Assembly: GCA_035651955.1 (NCBI GenBank)
Contig: DASRES010000003.1
Span: 1-64,000 of the forward strand
Reading direction: 5' to 3'
Source of the DNA: Acidimicrobiia bacterium
GTDB lineage: Bacteria; Actinomycetota; Acidimicrobiia; IMCC26256; JAMXLJ01
DNA length: 64,000 nucleotides
The stretch's first letter is position 1. Every line of letters starts with the position of its first letter. This document shows, piece after piece, positions 36,568 to 45,068 of this stretch. Under the pieces are notes generated by a model. It was not told where the DNA came from. It saw nothing but the letters and a program-made list of their open reading frames with translations, and searched no databases. Position numbers and translations under genes: made by a program.

Positions 36568-37332
36568 TCACACCGCGCGACACGTCGTCGACGTGCCGAA
36601 GCGCTTGGCGACGCGCTCCTTCAACACGAGCGGGAAGCGCTCGTGGGTCGCGACGTCGGCCTCCGCGAGGGCACGCTGCGCGTCCAGGTCGCCGTCGAAC
36701 GCGGCGGAGCAGTGCTCCGGGTCGACGTTCGCGAGCGAGAGGATCGCGCCCGCGCAGCCGGCCGGACCGCCCAGCGCGAGCAGCGACGCCGCGCCGGTGT
36801 AGAGCGGGCGGTTCCACGTGGTCAGCTCCTGGAGCAGACGCCGCGCGTCGCCCGACGAGTCCTTCAACCCCGCGATCGGCAGCTCCGGGAGCGTGCCGAC
36901 GGGGATGCCGGGCGACGACACACGGGGGAAGTGATAGGCGAGCACGGGGCACCGGCCCGCGACGGATCGCACGGTGTCGTAGTACGCGCGCTGGTCGGCG
37001 TCGCCGGGCGGCGACAGCACGAGCACAGCGTCGGCGCCGTGGTCGCACGCGTCACGCGTGAACCGGGCCGCCTGGTGCGCGGAGGGGGCGCCCGTCCCCG
37101 CGATGACCGGCACGCCGGTGACCGCGGCGCGAACGGCGTCGAGGAGCTCGATGCGCTCGGTGCGGTCGAGCGTGGCGGCCTCGCCCGTGCTCCCCGCGAC
37201 GACGACGGCACGGACACCGAGGTCGACGAGTCGCGCGGCGAGCTCGGCGGTGGCCGGCGTGTCGAGCGCGCCGGTGTCGTCGAACAGCGTGACGAGGGCC
37301 ACGCCGACGCCGGTGAAGGGAGGAGCTGCCAT
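36568..37332 (-). CDS. DapA/NAL-family class I aldolase
   Basis: The 254-residue TIM barrel matches dihydrodipicolinate synthase/N-acetylneuraminate lyase enzymes: GVGVALVTLFDD, VVAGSTGEAATLDRTER, VIAGTGAPSAHQAARF, the catalytic Tyr in LAYHFPRV and the Schiff-base Lys in IAGLKDSSGD. It is about 40 residues shorter than typical DapA. Gene context is catabolic rather than lysine biosynthetic, so it may act on another 2-keto acid. TACCGT lies 6 bases before the ATG at 37332, a leaderless arrangement. Confidence 0.85.
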   Translation of the reverse strand: MAAPPFTGVGVALVTLFDDTGALDTPATAELAARLVDLGVRAVVVAGSTGEAATLDRTERIELLDAVRAAVTGVPVIAGTGAPSAHQAARFTRDACDHGADAVLVLSPPGDADQRAYYDTVRSVAGRCPVLAYHFPRVSSPGIPVGTLPELPIAGLKDSSGDARRLLQELTTWNRPLYTGAASLLALGGPAGCAGAILSLANVDPEHCSAAFDGDLDAQRALAEADVATHERFPLVLKERVAKRFGTSTTCRAV

Positions 37333-37368
37333 CTCGCGACGGTATCGCCGCTGCCTACGATCCCGGCC

Positions 37369-38136
37369 ATGCAGGAGCTGGTCCTCACCGAGACGGTCGG
37401 TCGCGTCCGGATCGTGACGCTGAACCGCCCCGAGGCGCGCAACGCGCTCGACACCGCGCTGCAGCGCGCTTCCGCGACCGCGCTCGTGGACGCGGAGCGC
37501 GACGACCGGGTCGACGTCGTCGTCCTGACCGGTGCCGACCCCGCGTTCTGCGCGGGTCTCGACCTGCGCGAGCTCGGCAGCACGGGTGACAACCTCAAGG
37601 GCGGGGCCGGCGACGCGACCGGCAACCCCTTCGCGGCCTTGTGGCAGATGACGAAGCCCGTCATCGGCGCCGTCAACGGCGCCTGCGTGACCGGCGGGTT
37701 CGAGCTCGCGCTCGCGTGCGACTTCCTCGTCGCCTCGGAGCGGGCCAAGTTCGGCGACACGCACGCACGTGTCGGTGTGACGCCCGGCGGCGGGATGAGC
37801 GTCTTCCTTCCCCAGGCGGTCGGGGTGCGGATGGCGAAGCAGATCAGCCTGACCGGGAACTTCGTCGACGCGCGGCGCGCGTACGAGCTCGGGCTGGTGA
37901 ACGAGGTCGTCGAGCACGATCGTCTGCTCCCTCGAGCGGTCGAGATCGCGAGCGACATCGCGGGCAACGACCCGCGCGCCGTCCGCAACCTCAAGCAGCT
38001 CTACGACGAGAACGCGCGGCTGAGCGCGGGAGACGCGATCGCGAACGAGCAGCGTGTGTTCCGCGCCTGGCGCGTCGATCCCGCCGAGGTCGAGGCGAGG
38101 CGCGCGGCGGTCGTAGCGAGAGGCCGCACACAGTAG
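37369..38136 (+). CDS. Enoyl-CoA hydratase/isomerase family protein
   Basis: The 255-residue crotonase has TLNRPEARNAL, the oxyanion-hole segments DPAFCAGLDL and VNGACVTGGFELALACD, and Glu112 at the first catalytic position. The second catalytic position carries His132 in place of Glu. It probably acts on an enoyl-CoA or an isomerisable acyl-CoA. TACGAT (37356-37361) is 7 bases before the ATG, implying a leaderless mRNA. It is divergent from the aldolase/thioesterase operon with only 36 bases between starts. Confidence 0.9.
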   Translation: MQELVLTETVGRVRIVTLNRPEARNALDTALQRASATALVDAERDDRVDVVVLTGADPAFCAGLDLRELGSTGDNLKGGAGDATGNPFAALWQMTKPVIGAVNGACVTGGFELALACDFLVASERAKFGDTHARVGVTPGGGMSVFLPQAVGVRMAKQISLTGNFVDARRAYELGLVNEVVEHDRLLPRAVEIASDIAGNDPRAVRNLKQLYDENARLSAGDAIANEQRVFRAWRVDPAEVEARRAAVVARGRTQ

Positions 38137-38231
38137 CGACGGCAACGCGCGATCGGCCCGGACGACGGGTCGCGACCCCCTCCGCACGTCCTCCGGCGTC
38201 GAAGACCCCGGCCGTAGGCTAGGCGCCCGAC

Positions 38232-39656
38232 ATGCTCTTCCCGACCGTCACGTTCGCGATCTTCTTCATGATCGTGCTGCCGGTGAGCTGGCTCCTCATG
38301 CCGAAGCCGGCTCGCTGGAAGATCTTCATCATCGCGGCGTCGTATTACTTCTACGGCTACTGGGACTGGCGGTTCGTCTTCCTCCTCGCCGCGTCGACGC
38401 TCGGGAACCAGCTGTTCGGCCGGCTGATCCACCGCAGCGAGGAGGAGCGCCTCCGCCGGTGGTTCCTCGTCGGCGCGGTCGCGATGAACCTCGGCCTGCT
38501 CGGCTACTTCAAGTACTACGACTTCTTCATCAGCTCGGGGGAGAACCTCCTGCGCGACGTCGGCATCGCGGTCTCGCCCCAGATCATCGCGATCACCCTG
38601 CCCGTCGGCATCTCGTTCTTCACCTTCCAGGCGCTGAGCTACGTCGTCGACATCTACCGCGGGAACTTCGAGCCGGTCCCGCTGCCGGAGTTCGCCGTCT
38701 ACCTGTCGTTCTTCCCGCACCTCGTCGCCGGCCCGATCGTCCGCGCGGCGGAGTTCCTCCCCCAGCTCCGCGAGAAGCACGACCCGCGCCGCGTCGACGG
38801 CAGCCGCGCGTTCTTCCTCGTCGCGTCGGGTCTGTTCAAGAAGGTCGTCATCGCGAACTTCCTCGCGACGGAGATCGTGGACAAGGTCTTCGCGTCGCCG
38901 GGGCGGCACTCCGGGTTCGAGGTCCTGATCGCGATCTACGCGTACGCGGTGCAGATCTACGCCGACTTCAGCGGGTACACGGACATCGCGATCGGGCTCG
39001 CGTTGATGCTCGGGTTCCGGTTCCCGCAGAACTTCGACGCGCCGTACAGCGCGCGCTCGCTGCAGGACTTCTGGCGCCGTTGGCACATGACGCTGTCGCG
39101 CTGGCTGCGCGACTACCTCTACATCCCACTGGGCGGCAACCGGCGCGGGCGACTCACGACGTACCGCAACCTCATGCTGACGTTCGTGCTCGGCGGCCTG
39201 TGGCACGGCGCCGCGTGGACGTTCGTCGTGTGGGGCGCGATCCACGGCGGCGTGCTCGCGTTCGAGCACTGGCGTCACGAGGAGCGGATCGCGCGCGGCC
39301 TGCCGGAGGTCGAGGACACGTGGCAGCGCCGCGCGATCGACCGCTTCGTGACGTTCCAGATCGTCTGTCTCGCGTGGGTGTTCTTCCGGGCGGACTCGTT
39401 CTCGAACGCGGCCGCGGTGCTCGGCCGGCTGTTCCACTGGGGCGGCGGCGCGCCGCTCGTCACGCCGTGGGTGCTGCTCGCGATCGCGGTCGGCATCGGG
39501 TCGCAGTACGTCCCGGGACGTGCGTTCGCACGCGTCATGTCGGAGTTCTCGCGGCTGTCCCCGGTGATGCAGGGCGCAATGCTCGGCGTCGGACTGCTGT
39601 TCATCAACGTCCTCGGGCCCCGCGGCGTCGCGCCGTTCATCTACTTCAAGTTCTGA
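38232..39656 (+). CDS. MBOAT-family membrane O-acyltransferase (AlgI-like)
   Basis: The 474-residue integral membrane protein has about ten spans and the AlgI/DltB-type signatures YFKYYDFF, LPVGISFFTFQALSYVVDIYRG, FFPHLVAGPIVRAAEFLPQL, YADFSGYTDIAIGLALMLGF, DFWRRWHMTLSRWLRDYLYIPLGG and the catalytic His in GLWHGAAWTFVVWG. It transfers acyl groups, often acetyl, to extracellular polymers or lipids. The SGNH protein gene begins 5 bases later; such pairs work together in surface O-acylation. A TAGGCT box precedes the ATG by 11 bases. Confidence 0.93.
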   Translation: MLFPTVTFAIFFMIVLPVSWLLMPKPARWKIFIIAASYYFYGYWDWRFVFLLAASTLGNQLFGRLIHRSEEERLRRWFLVGAVAMNLGLLGYFKYYDFFISSGENLLRDVGIAVSPQIIAITLPVGISFFTFQALSYVVDIYRGNFEPVPLPEFAVYLSFFPHLVAGPIVRAAEFLPQLREKHDPRRVDGSRAFFLVASGLFKKVVIANFLATEIVDKVFASPGRHSGFEVLIAIYAYAVQIYADFSGYTDIAIGLALMLGFRFPQNFDAPYSARSLQDFWRRWHMTLSRWLRDYLYIPLGGNRRGRLTTYRNLMLTFVLGGLWHGAAWTFVVWGAIHGGVLAFEHWRHEERIARGLPEVEDTWQRRAIDRFVTFQIVCLAWVFFRADSFSNAAAVLGRLFHWGGGAPLVTPWVLLAIAVGIGSQYVPGRAFARVMSEFSRLSPVMQGAMLGVGLLFINVLGPRGVAPFIYFKF

Positions 39657-39661
39657 GACCC

Positions 39662-40738
39662 ATGGTCGACATCAGCGACGAACCGTCCACCACGCTCACC
39701 GCGCCACCGCCGAAGGTGCGCGAAGGCGAGCCGCCGCGCCGGCCGATGCCTGCGGGGCACGTCATCCTCGTCGCGCTCGTCGCGCTGTTCGTCGGCTCGC
39801 TGCTCAACGCGAGAGGCATGTTGAAGACGGCGCACAGCCTCAACCTGGAGAGCACGCGCCGCGAGATCTCGCTGTTCTTCGCCAAGCCGCTCTATCGCGT
39901 CGCGCACTTCCTCCACACCGACCGGCCCCGCGAGTGGCTCCAGGATCTCGTCGGGCGCAATGGCGACGACGACATCGCGTCGGTCGCGGGACCGTCGCCG
40001 ACGACGCCCTCGACGACGACAACGACCGTGCCTGCGGTCGCGGGGCAGGTGACGACGCCGCCGACCGCGCCGCCGAGACCGATCTTCGACGCCGCGCACC
40101 CGCTGCGCATCTACGTCGCCGGCGATTCGCTCGCCGAGACACCCGGGCAGCAGTTCGTCAACCTCGTCACGGGCGTCGCGGACATCTCGGTGCCGGACGG
40201 CGTGGACTTCAAGATCTCGAGCGGGATCTCGCGTCCGGACTACTTCAACTGGCCGCAGCACATCCTCGACCAGGTCCAGAAGATCAACCCGAACCTCGTC
40301 GTGCTCACGTTCGGCGCGAACGACGACCAAGCCGTGCAGTCGCCCGACGGCAAGGTGCACAGCTTCGGGAGCGACGGGTGGATCACCGAGTACCGGCGTC
40401 GCGTCGGCGGGCTGATGGACGCGCTCGTCGCGCAGAACCGGCAGGTGTTCTGGGTCGGCATCCCGATCGTGCGCGACCCCGCACGCTGGGCCCGGTACCA
40501 GGTGATCGACCAGATCTACGAGTCCGAGGCCGCGGCCCGGCCCGGGAGGGTGTTCTTCATCCCGACCACGCCGTTGCTCGCCGACCCGACCGGGCACTAC
40601 GCCGACTACCTGCCGAACGCGTCGGGCCAGCAGGTGCAGGTGCGCGCGCAGGACGGCATCCACTTCCAGCCCGCGGGCGGCAAGCGCATCGCGGAGGCCG
40701 TCCTCGCGAAGATCCACGAGGTCTACGACCTGAGGTGA
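39662..40738 (+). CDS. Membrane-anchored SGNH-hydrolase-like protein, partner of the MBOAT
   Basis: The 358-residue protein has one membrane span (about 36-55, HVILVALVALFVGSLL), a Thr/Pro-rich linker near 115-140 and an exported SGNH domain: YVAGDSLAETPGQQF (nucleophile Ser), LVVLTFGANDDQAV (Asn block) and the catalytic Asp-His pair in DGIHFQPAGGKR. It resembles DUF459/AlgX-type proteins that complete O-acetyl transfer started by an MBOAT. The substrate polymer is not known. Confidence 0.87.
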   Translation: MVDISDEPSTTLTAPPPKVREGEPPRRPMPAGHVILVALVALFVGSLLNARGMLKTAHSLNLESTRREISLFFAKPLYRVAHFLHTDRPREWLQDLVGRNGDDDIASVAGPSPTTPSTTTTTVPAVAGQVTTPPTAPPRPIFDAAHPLRIYVAGDSLAETPGQQFVNLVTGVADISVPDGVDFKISSGISRPDYFNWPQHILDQVQKINPNLVVLTFGANDDQAVQSPDGKVHSFGSDGWITEYRRRVGGLMDALVAQNRQVFWVGIPIVRDPARWARYQVIDQIYESEAAARPGRVFFIPTTPLLADPTGHYADYLPNASGQQVQVRAQDGIHFQPAGGKRIAEAVLAKIHEVYDLR

Positions 40739-40787
40739 GCGCAGGCTCGTGAGAGTGGCATCGCCGGGGCCGCGTACGCTCTGGCCG

Positions 40788-41990
40788 ATGGACGTCACGC
40801 CGCTCATCCAGGCTGCCGACACGAAGATCCTGCTCGTCGTGATGGACGGGCTCGGCGGGTACGCGGACGCGCAGCACGGCACGGAGCTCGAGGAGGCGAA
40901 CACGCCGAACCTCGACCGGCTCGCGGCCGAGGGCGTGTGCGGTCTGGCGGAGCCGGTCGGGCCCGGCATCACGCCCGGTTCGGGACCCGGCCATCTCGGG
41001 CTGTTCGGCTACGACCCGGAGACGTTCGAGCTCGGACGCGGCGCGCTCAGCGCGGCGGGGCTCGACTTCGCACTGCGGGCGGGCGACGTCGCCGCGCGCG
41101 GGAACCTGTGCACGCTCGCGCCGGACGGCACGATCGCGGACCGGCGCGCCGGGCGCATCCCCGACCCCGAGGCCGCCGCGGTCGTCGAGAAGCTGCAGGC
41201 CGGGGTGCGGCTGGAGGGCGCCGAGGTGTTCTTCCGCCACGAGCGCGAGCACCGGGTGCTCGTCGTGCTGCGCGGCGAGGGGCTCGAGCCGAACGTCGGC
41301 GACACCGACCCGCAGCAGACCGGTGTCGCGCCGCTCGAACCCGCGGTGCACGACCCGGGCTCGAAGCGGACGGCCGAGCTCGTCACCGAGCTGGGCGCGC
41401 AGGTGCGTCGCATCCTCGCCGACGAGCCGAAGGCGAACTACCTGCTGCTGCGCGGGTTCGACACGCACCGCGAGCTGCCGAGCTTCGCGGACCGCTACGG
41501 GCTGCGCGCGGCGGCCGTCGCGATCTACCCGATGTACCGCGGGATCGCGCGTCTGCTCGGGATGGACGTGCTCGGGCGTCCGGCCGATCTCGACGAGCAG
41601 CTCGACATCCTGCGCGACGCGTGGGACGACCACGACTACTTCTTCCTGCACCACAAGTACACGGACTCCGCCGGTGAGGACGGGGACCGCGCGCGCAAGG
41701 TCGCGGCGATCGAACGGCTCGACGCGGTCGTGCCCGCGCTGCGCACCCTGGGCGGCTCCGGGCCCGATGTCGTCGCGGTGACGGGCGACCACGCGACGCC
41801 GAGCCAGATGGCCGCGCACTCGTGGCATCCCGTCCCGACGTTGCTGTGGAGCGAGCGCTGCGGCCGCGACGAGGTCGACCGCTACGGCGAGCGCTGGTGC
41901 CTGCGGGGCGGCCTCGGCATCCGACCGATGAAGACGCTCATGCCGATCATGCTCGCCAACGCGGGCCGTCTCCAGAAGTACGGCGCGTAG
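40788..41990 (+). CDS. apgM: Cofactor-independent phosphoglycerate mutase, archaeal type
   Basis: The 400-residue enzyme interconverts 3- and 2-phosphoglycerate. It belongs to the alkaline-phosphatase superfamily: LLVVMDGLGG with metal Asp, ANTPNLDRLAAEG, the catalytic Ser in PGSGPGHLGLFGYDP, LLLRGFDTHRELP, FLHHKYTDSAGEDGD and VAVTGDHATPSQMAAHSW. Length and motifs match ApgM rather than GpmI or dPGM. TACGCT (40775-40780) is 7 bases before the ATG, again a leaderless layout. It follows the MBOAT/SGNH pair and ends just before the palindromic repeat B. Confidence 0.93.
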   Translation: MDVTPLIQAADTKILLVVMDGLGGYADAQHGTELEEANTPNLDRLAAEGVCGLAEPVGPGITPGSGPGHLGLFGYDPETFELGRGALSAAGLDFALRAGDVAARGNLCTLAPDGTIADRRAGRIPDPEAAAVVEKLQAGVRLEGAEVFFRHEREHRVLVVLRGEGLEPNVGDTDPQQTGVAPLEPAVHDPGSKRTAELVTELGAQVRRILADEPKANYLLLRGFDTHRELPSFADRYGLRAAAVAIYPMYRGIARLLGMDVLGRPADLDEQLDILRDAWDDHDYFFLHHKYTDSAGEDGDRARKVAAIERLDAVVPALRTLGGSGPDVVAVTGDHATPSQMAAHSWHPVPTLLWSERCGRDEVDRYGERWCLRGGLGIRPMKTLMPIMLANAGRLQKYGA

Positions 41991-42006
41991 CCCACTCTTC
42001 TCCCGG

Positions 42007-42053
42007 TTTTGTGAAGCGTCCTCCACATCATGTGTGTCTGACGCTTCCCAGAA
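42007..42053 (-). repeat. 47-bp palindromic repeat, copy B (inverted)
   Basis: Exactly 47 bases long like copy A and in the opposite orientation. Its arms pair as GAAGCGTC/GACGCTTC and its core includes CACATCATGTGTG. It matches copy A at about 40 of 47 positions when reversed. The stop codon of the DUF559 gene (42028-42030) lies at its centre. It forms one border of that gene; the other border is copy C. Confidence 0.8.
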
Positions 42054-42978
42054 GGCGGGCGTGGGTGCGCGCGATGCGGTTCGCGACTACCGGATGCAGA
42101 CGGTCGACATCGCGCCAGACGAACCGGAGGACGGTCCAGCCGGCTTCGACGAGGTCGTTCTGGCGGGCGCGGTCACGCCGGAACGCGTCGAGCGCGACGT
42201 GCGACTCGTAGCCATCCACCTCGACCGCGAGCTTGATCTCCGGGTACGCGAAGTCGACCCGCCCGAGGAATTGCCCGCGCTCGTCGCATACCTCGTACTC
42301 GGAGTCGGCGGGCGGGAGACCGTGGGCTCGCAGTAGCGCAGCCATGCGCGCTTCGAGCACGCCCGCGGGATCGGCGCCGACGCCGCGCTCGTCGAGCAGC
42401 GTTCGCATCGTTCCCACGCCGCGGCGACCCTTGCGCGCGACGGCGCCAAGCGCGCGCCGCACCTCGGCGAGCGTGACGAGCTTCCGGCCGACGGCACGGT
42501 CGAGCGCCCGAGCAACGACCCCGAACGGCGCGACGGCACCGAGATCGACGAGCGTGCGCGCCACGGAGGTGACCGGGATCCCGTCCTGCTCAACGATCCA
42601 CCGGTCGGTGAGGTCCCGCAGCCGGTGGACCACCACATCACGCGGAGCCGGGTTTCGCGCGTAGACGACCGTCAGCTCGACGCCGCAGAACTGGGTCGGG
42701 AGGATGCCCGCGAGCGTGGCCGCCGCTCGATGCGACACCGCGACCTGCCCGCCGACCGCGAGGCATGCTGCGAGCAAGTCCTGCTCCCACGTCCTCGGCG
42801 CTCCGGCGATCCGGTACACGCCTTCGTGTACGGGCTGCCAACGGCAACGCGCGAGGCAGTTGTCGATACTTCGGCGGTGGATGCCCGCGCCGAGCGCTTG
42901 CTCCCACGTCACGAGACCATGCTGATCGGCGGCGATCTTCGCGACCTTGTCCTCCTTGACGCCCAGTTGTTCTTCCAT
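42028..42978 (-). CDS. AbiEi-like N-domain / DUF559 (VSR-like endonuclease fold) protein
   Basis: The 316-residue protein starts with a winged-helix AbiEi-antitoxin-like domain (IAADQHGLVTWEQALGAGIH, RRSIDNCLARCRWQPVHEGVYR) and ends with a DUF559 domain carrying a PD-(D/E)XK-type core: GRVDFAYPEIKLAVEVDGYE followed by RQNDLVEAGWTVLRFVWRD. Proteins with this layout are common and repeated in actinobacterial genomes, with no proven role. The gene is enclosed by inverted 47-bp palindromes, which suggests a mobile cassette. ATG 42978 is chosen because the winged helix begins shortly after it. Confidence 0.85.
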   Translation of the reverse strand: MEEQLGVKEDKVAKIAADQHGLVTWEQALGAGIHRRSIDNCLARCRWQPVHEGVYRIAGAPRTWEQDLLAACLAVGGQVAVSHRAAATLAGILPTQFCGVELTVVYARNPAPRDVVVHRLRDLTDRWIVEQDGIPVTSVARTLVDLGAVAPFGVVARALDRAVGRKLVTLAEVRRALGAVARKGRRGVGTMRTLLDERGVGADPAGVLEARMAALLRAHGLPPADSEYEVCDERGQFLGRVDFAYPEIKLAVEVDGYESHVALDAFRRDRARQNDLVEAGWTVLRFVWRDVDRLHPVVANRIARTHARLLGSVRHT

Positions 42979-43019
42979 GCGTTGAGGAGACCACGGGGGT
43001 GAGACAGCGAACTCGCCCG

Positions 43020-43039
43020 TTCTCTGAAGCGTCAGACAC
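43020..43039 (+). repeat. 47-bp palindromic repeat copy C, left 20 bases
   Basis: TTCTCTGAAGCGTCAGACAC equals the first 20 bases of copy A except for one position. It stops exactly at the left end of the IS30 element. Together with 44269-44295 it restores a 47-bp element. Confidence 0.8.
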
Positions 43040-44265
43040 GGCGGTTTCAACCGGTCGTCGCAAGAAGTTCGGTGAGTTTCTCTGCTGGTGTCTGCCAGCC
43101 GAGAGTCTGTCGCGGCCGGCCGTTGAGTTCGATCGCGATCGCGTCGAGCTGTTGCTGGGTGAGTGGCGAGAGGTCGGTGCCTTTGGGCATGTATTGGCGC
43201 AGCAGGCCGTTGGTGTTCTCGTTGCTGCCGCGCTGCCAGGGGCTGTGCGGGTCGCAGAAGTAGACGGTGATGCCGGTCAGCTGGGTGAACTCGACGTGGC
43301 GGGTCATCTCTCGGCCCTGGTCCCAGGTGAGTGACCGCCACAGGTGTTCGGGCAGTGTCGCGACGCGTGCGATGAGCGCGTCGCGGACGGTCTCGGCCCG
43401 CTGATCGGCGAGGTGTGCGAGCAGCACGTAGCGCGTCGCGCGTTCGACGAGTGTCGCGACCGCGCTTTTGTTGTCCTTGCCGACGAGCAGGTCGCCTTCC
43501 CAGTGCCCGGGGATCGCCCGATCCGCGACCTCGGCGGGCCGTTCGCTGATGTGGATCATCTCGGGGATCCGGCCCCGCCGGTCGTCGCGATGCTGGTGGA
43601 TGCGCTGGGTGCGTCCGGTGCGCAGGCACCGGGCGAGCTCGCGGCGTAGCTCCCCGCGGCCTTGCACGAACAGGCTCTTGTAGATCGTCTCGTGGGAGAT
43701 CCACATCTCCGGCTCGTCCGGGAACTCGTCGCGCAGCCGTGTCGCGATCTGCTGCGGCGACCACAAGCGTCGCAGGTCCTGTTCCACCCGCGCCCGCAAC
43801 CGCGGGCACGCCAACTTCGACGGCTTCGGCCGCCGGGCCCGCACACACGCCCGTGCATGCGCGGCGAACGGCCGGTAACGGTGACGACCGCCGTTGGCGT
43901 GCACCTCCCGCGACACCGTCGAGGTCACCCGCCCGATCCGCCGCCCGATCGCCGCGAACGACTCGCCCAACTCCAAGCCGACACGGATCTCTGTCCGTTC
44001 CTCCAACGACAGCCGCGCCCGCGACGGCTCCCACATGTGCGGCTTCACAACCCCGCCCAAGGGCACCAAAACGTTGCTGACCGTCCCCATCGCGACATCG
44101 ACGCGTTCGAGGATCTGCCCATACGTCAACCCCCGCGCCGCCAGCCTGATGATCTCCCGACGCACCCCCTCATCCAGCCGACGCCGTCCCATCCCGCAAC
44201 CCCCTGATCGAATGACTCACCATGAGCCACTCACCAGCCCGTTGCGCGGACCCCTTGAAGCCGCC
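43040..44265. mobile_element. Complete IS30-family insertion sequence (1226 bp) inside palindrome copy C
   Basis: The ends are imperfect inverted repeats: GGCGGTTTCAACCGGTCG... (43040-43063) and, read inward from the right, GGCGGCTTCAAGGGGTCC... (44265-44242), with 19 of 24 positions matching. A 3-base direct repeat CAC flanks the element (43037-43039 and 44266-44268), as expected for IS30 transposition. It carries one transposase gene. IS30 elements are known to favour palindromic targets, and this one sits in the middle of a palindromic repeat. Confidence 0.88.
43047..44192 (-). CDS. IS30-family transposase
   Basis: The 381-residue protein has an N-terminal helix-turn-helix (RREIIRLAARGLTYGQI) plus the IS30 helix-turn-helix (LSLEERTEIRVGLELGESFAAIGRRIGR, TSTVSREVHANGG) and a DDE catalytic core: Asp in GHWEGDLLVGKDNKSAVATL, Asp in SLTWDQGREMTRH and Glu in SPWQRGSNENTNGLLRQY. 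The length is near the family norm and the frame is intact, so it may be active. It ends just inside the left terminal repeat. Confidence 0.93.
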   Translation of the reverse strand: MGRRRLDEGVRREIIRLAARGLTYGQILERVDVAMGTVSNVLVPLGGVVKPHMWEPSRARLSLEERTEIRVGLELGESFAAIGRRIGRVTSTVSREVHANGGRHRYRPFAAHARACVRARRPKPSKLACPRLRARVEQDLRRLWSPQQIATRLRDEFPDEPEMWISHETIYKSLFVQGRGELRRELARCLRTGRTQRIHQHRDDRRGRIPEMIHISERPAEVADRAIPGHWEGDLLVGKDNKSAVATLVERATRYVLLAHLADQRAETVRDALIARVATLPEHLWRSLTWDQGREMTRHVEFTQLTGITVYFCDPHSPWQRGSNENTNGLLRQYMPKGTDLSPLTQQQLDAIAIELNGRPRQTLGWQTPAEKLTELLATTG

Positions 44266-44268
44266 CAC

Positions 44269-44295
44269 ACATCGTGTGGATGAGGATTCACAAAA
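44269..44295 (+). repeat. 47-bp palindromic repeat copy C, right 27 bases
   Basis: This stretch (ACATCGTGTGGATGAGGATT then CACAAAA) follows the CAC target duplication at the right end of the IS30 element. Joined to 43020-43039 it gives a 47-base element matching copy A at about 40 positions. Confidence 0.78.
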
Positions 44296-44348
44296 CGATA
44301 AGGAGTGGCGCCATCCCTTCGACCGGCCGCGTCCGTATCCTCGGGTGC

Positions 44349-45068
44349 ATGGCCACGCCAGAGGCTGCCCGTGGCACACCGGTCGGACGGCGGGTGTTCC
44401 TCGGCCTCGTGGGCCTCGGCGCGGCGGGGATCGTGTGGGGCGCCAAGGTCGACGACTTCCTCGAGCGCACCGTCGGTCAGCTCGTCTCGAAGGACGGGAC
44501 GGGCATCGCGTCACTCCTGCCGTTCGGCCGGTTCCGCATCTACACGGTGACGGGTGACCTGCCGAGCCGCAGCAAGGCCGCGTGGAACCTGCGCGTGCAC
44601 GGCCTCGTCAACCGGCCGTTCACGATCAACTACGCCGACCTGCGCGCCATGCCGGCCACGCACCTCACGCGCGACTTCCAGTGCGTCACGGGGTGGCGAG
44701 TGCACGACGTCGGGTGGACCGGTGTCCGCCTCGCCGACCTGCTCGACCGGGCCGGCGTGCAACCGAGCGCGAGAGCCCTCCGGCTGACGAGCTTCGACGG
44801 CACCTACACCGAGAGCCTGACGCTCGCGCAGGCGCGCCGCGCGGATGTCGTCGCCGCGTACCAGTTGGACGGGCACGACCTGTCGACCGAGCACGGCGGA
44901 CCCGTGCGCCTCTACGTCGCGCCGATGTACGGCTACAAGTCGCTCAAGTGGTTGGACACGATCGAGGTCGTCGACCGCGTCGAGCCCGGCTACTGGGAGC
45001 AACAGGGCTACGACGTCGACGGCTGGGTCGGGAAGTCGAACGGTCGTGACGACCAGCCGACAAGCTGA
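44349..45068 (+). CDS. Tat-exported molybdopterin oxidoreductase, sulfite-oxidase (MsrP/YedY) family
   Basis: The 239-residue protein has a twin-arginine signal (GRRVFLGLVGLGAAG, Arg14-Arg15) and the sulfite-oxidase fold: WNLRVHGLVNRPFTINYADL, the molybdenum-ligand Cys112 in RDFQCVTGWR, HDVGWTGVRLADLL and RLYVAPMYGYKSLKWLDTIE. It would act outside the membrane with a molybdopterin cofactor, perhaps on sulfoxides or a related substrate. The next gene encodes a b-type cytochrome that overlaps it by 23 bases and probably passes electrons to it. TATCCT (44336-44341) lies 7 bases before the ATG. Confidence 0.9.
   Translation: MATPEAARGTPVGRRVFLGLVGLGAAGIVWGAKVDDFLERTVGQLVSKDGTGIASLLPFGRFRIYTVTGDLPSRSKAAWNLRVHGLVNRPFTINYADLRAMPATHLTRDFQCVTGWRVHDVGWTGVRLADLLDRAGVQPSARALRLTSFDGTYTESLTLAQARRADVVAAYQLDGHDLSTEHGGPVRLYVAPMYGYKSLKWLDTIEVVDRVEPGYWEQQGYDVDGWVGKSNGRDDQPTS

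Noticed and set aside
42028-42978. Type IV toxin-antitoxin pair based on the AbiEi-like domain
   Set aside because: No AbiEii-like toxin gene lies next to it. The AbiEi-like domain is fused to DUF559, and the neighbours are unrelated.
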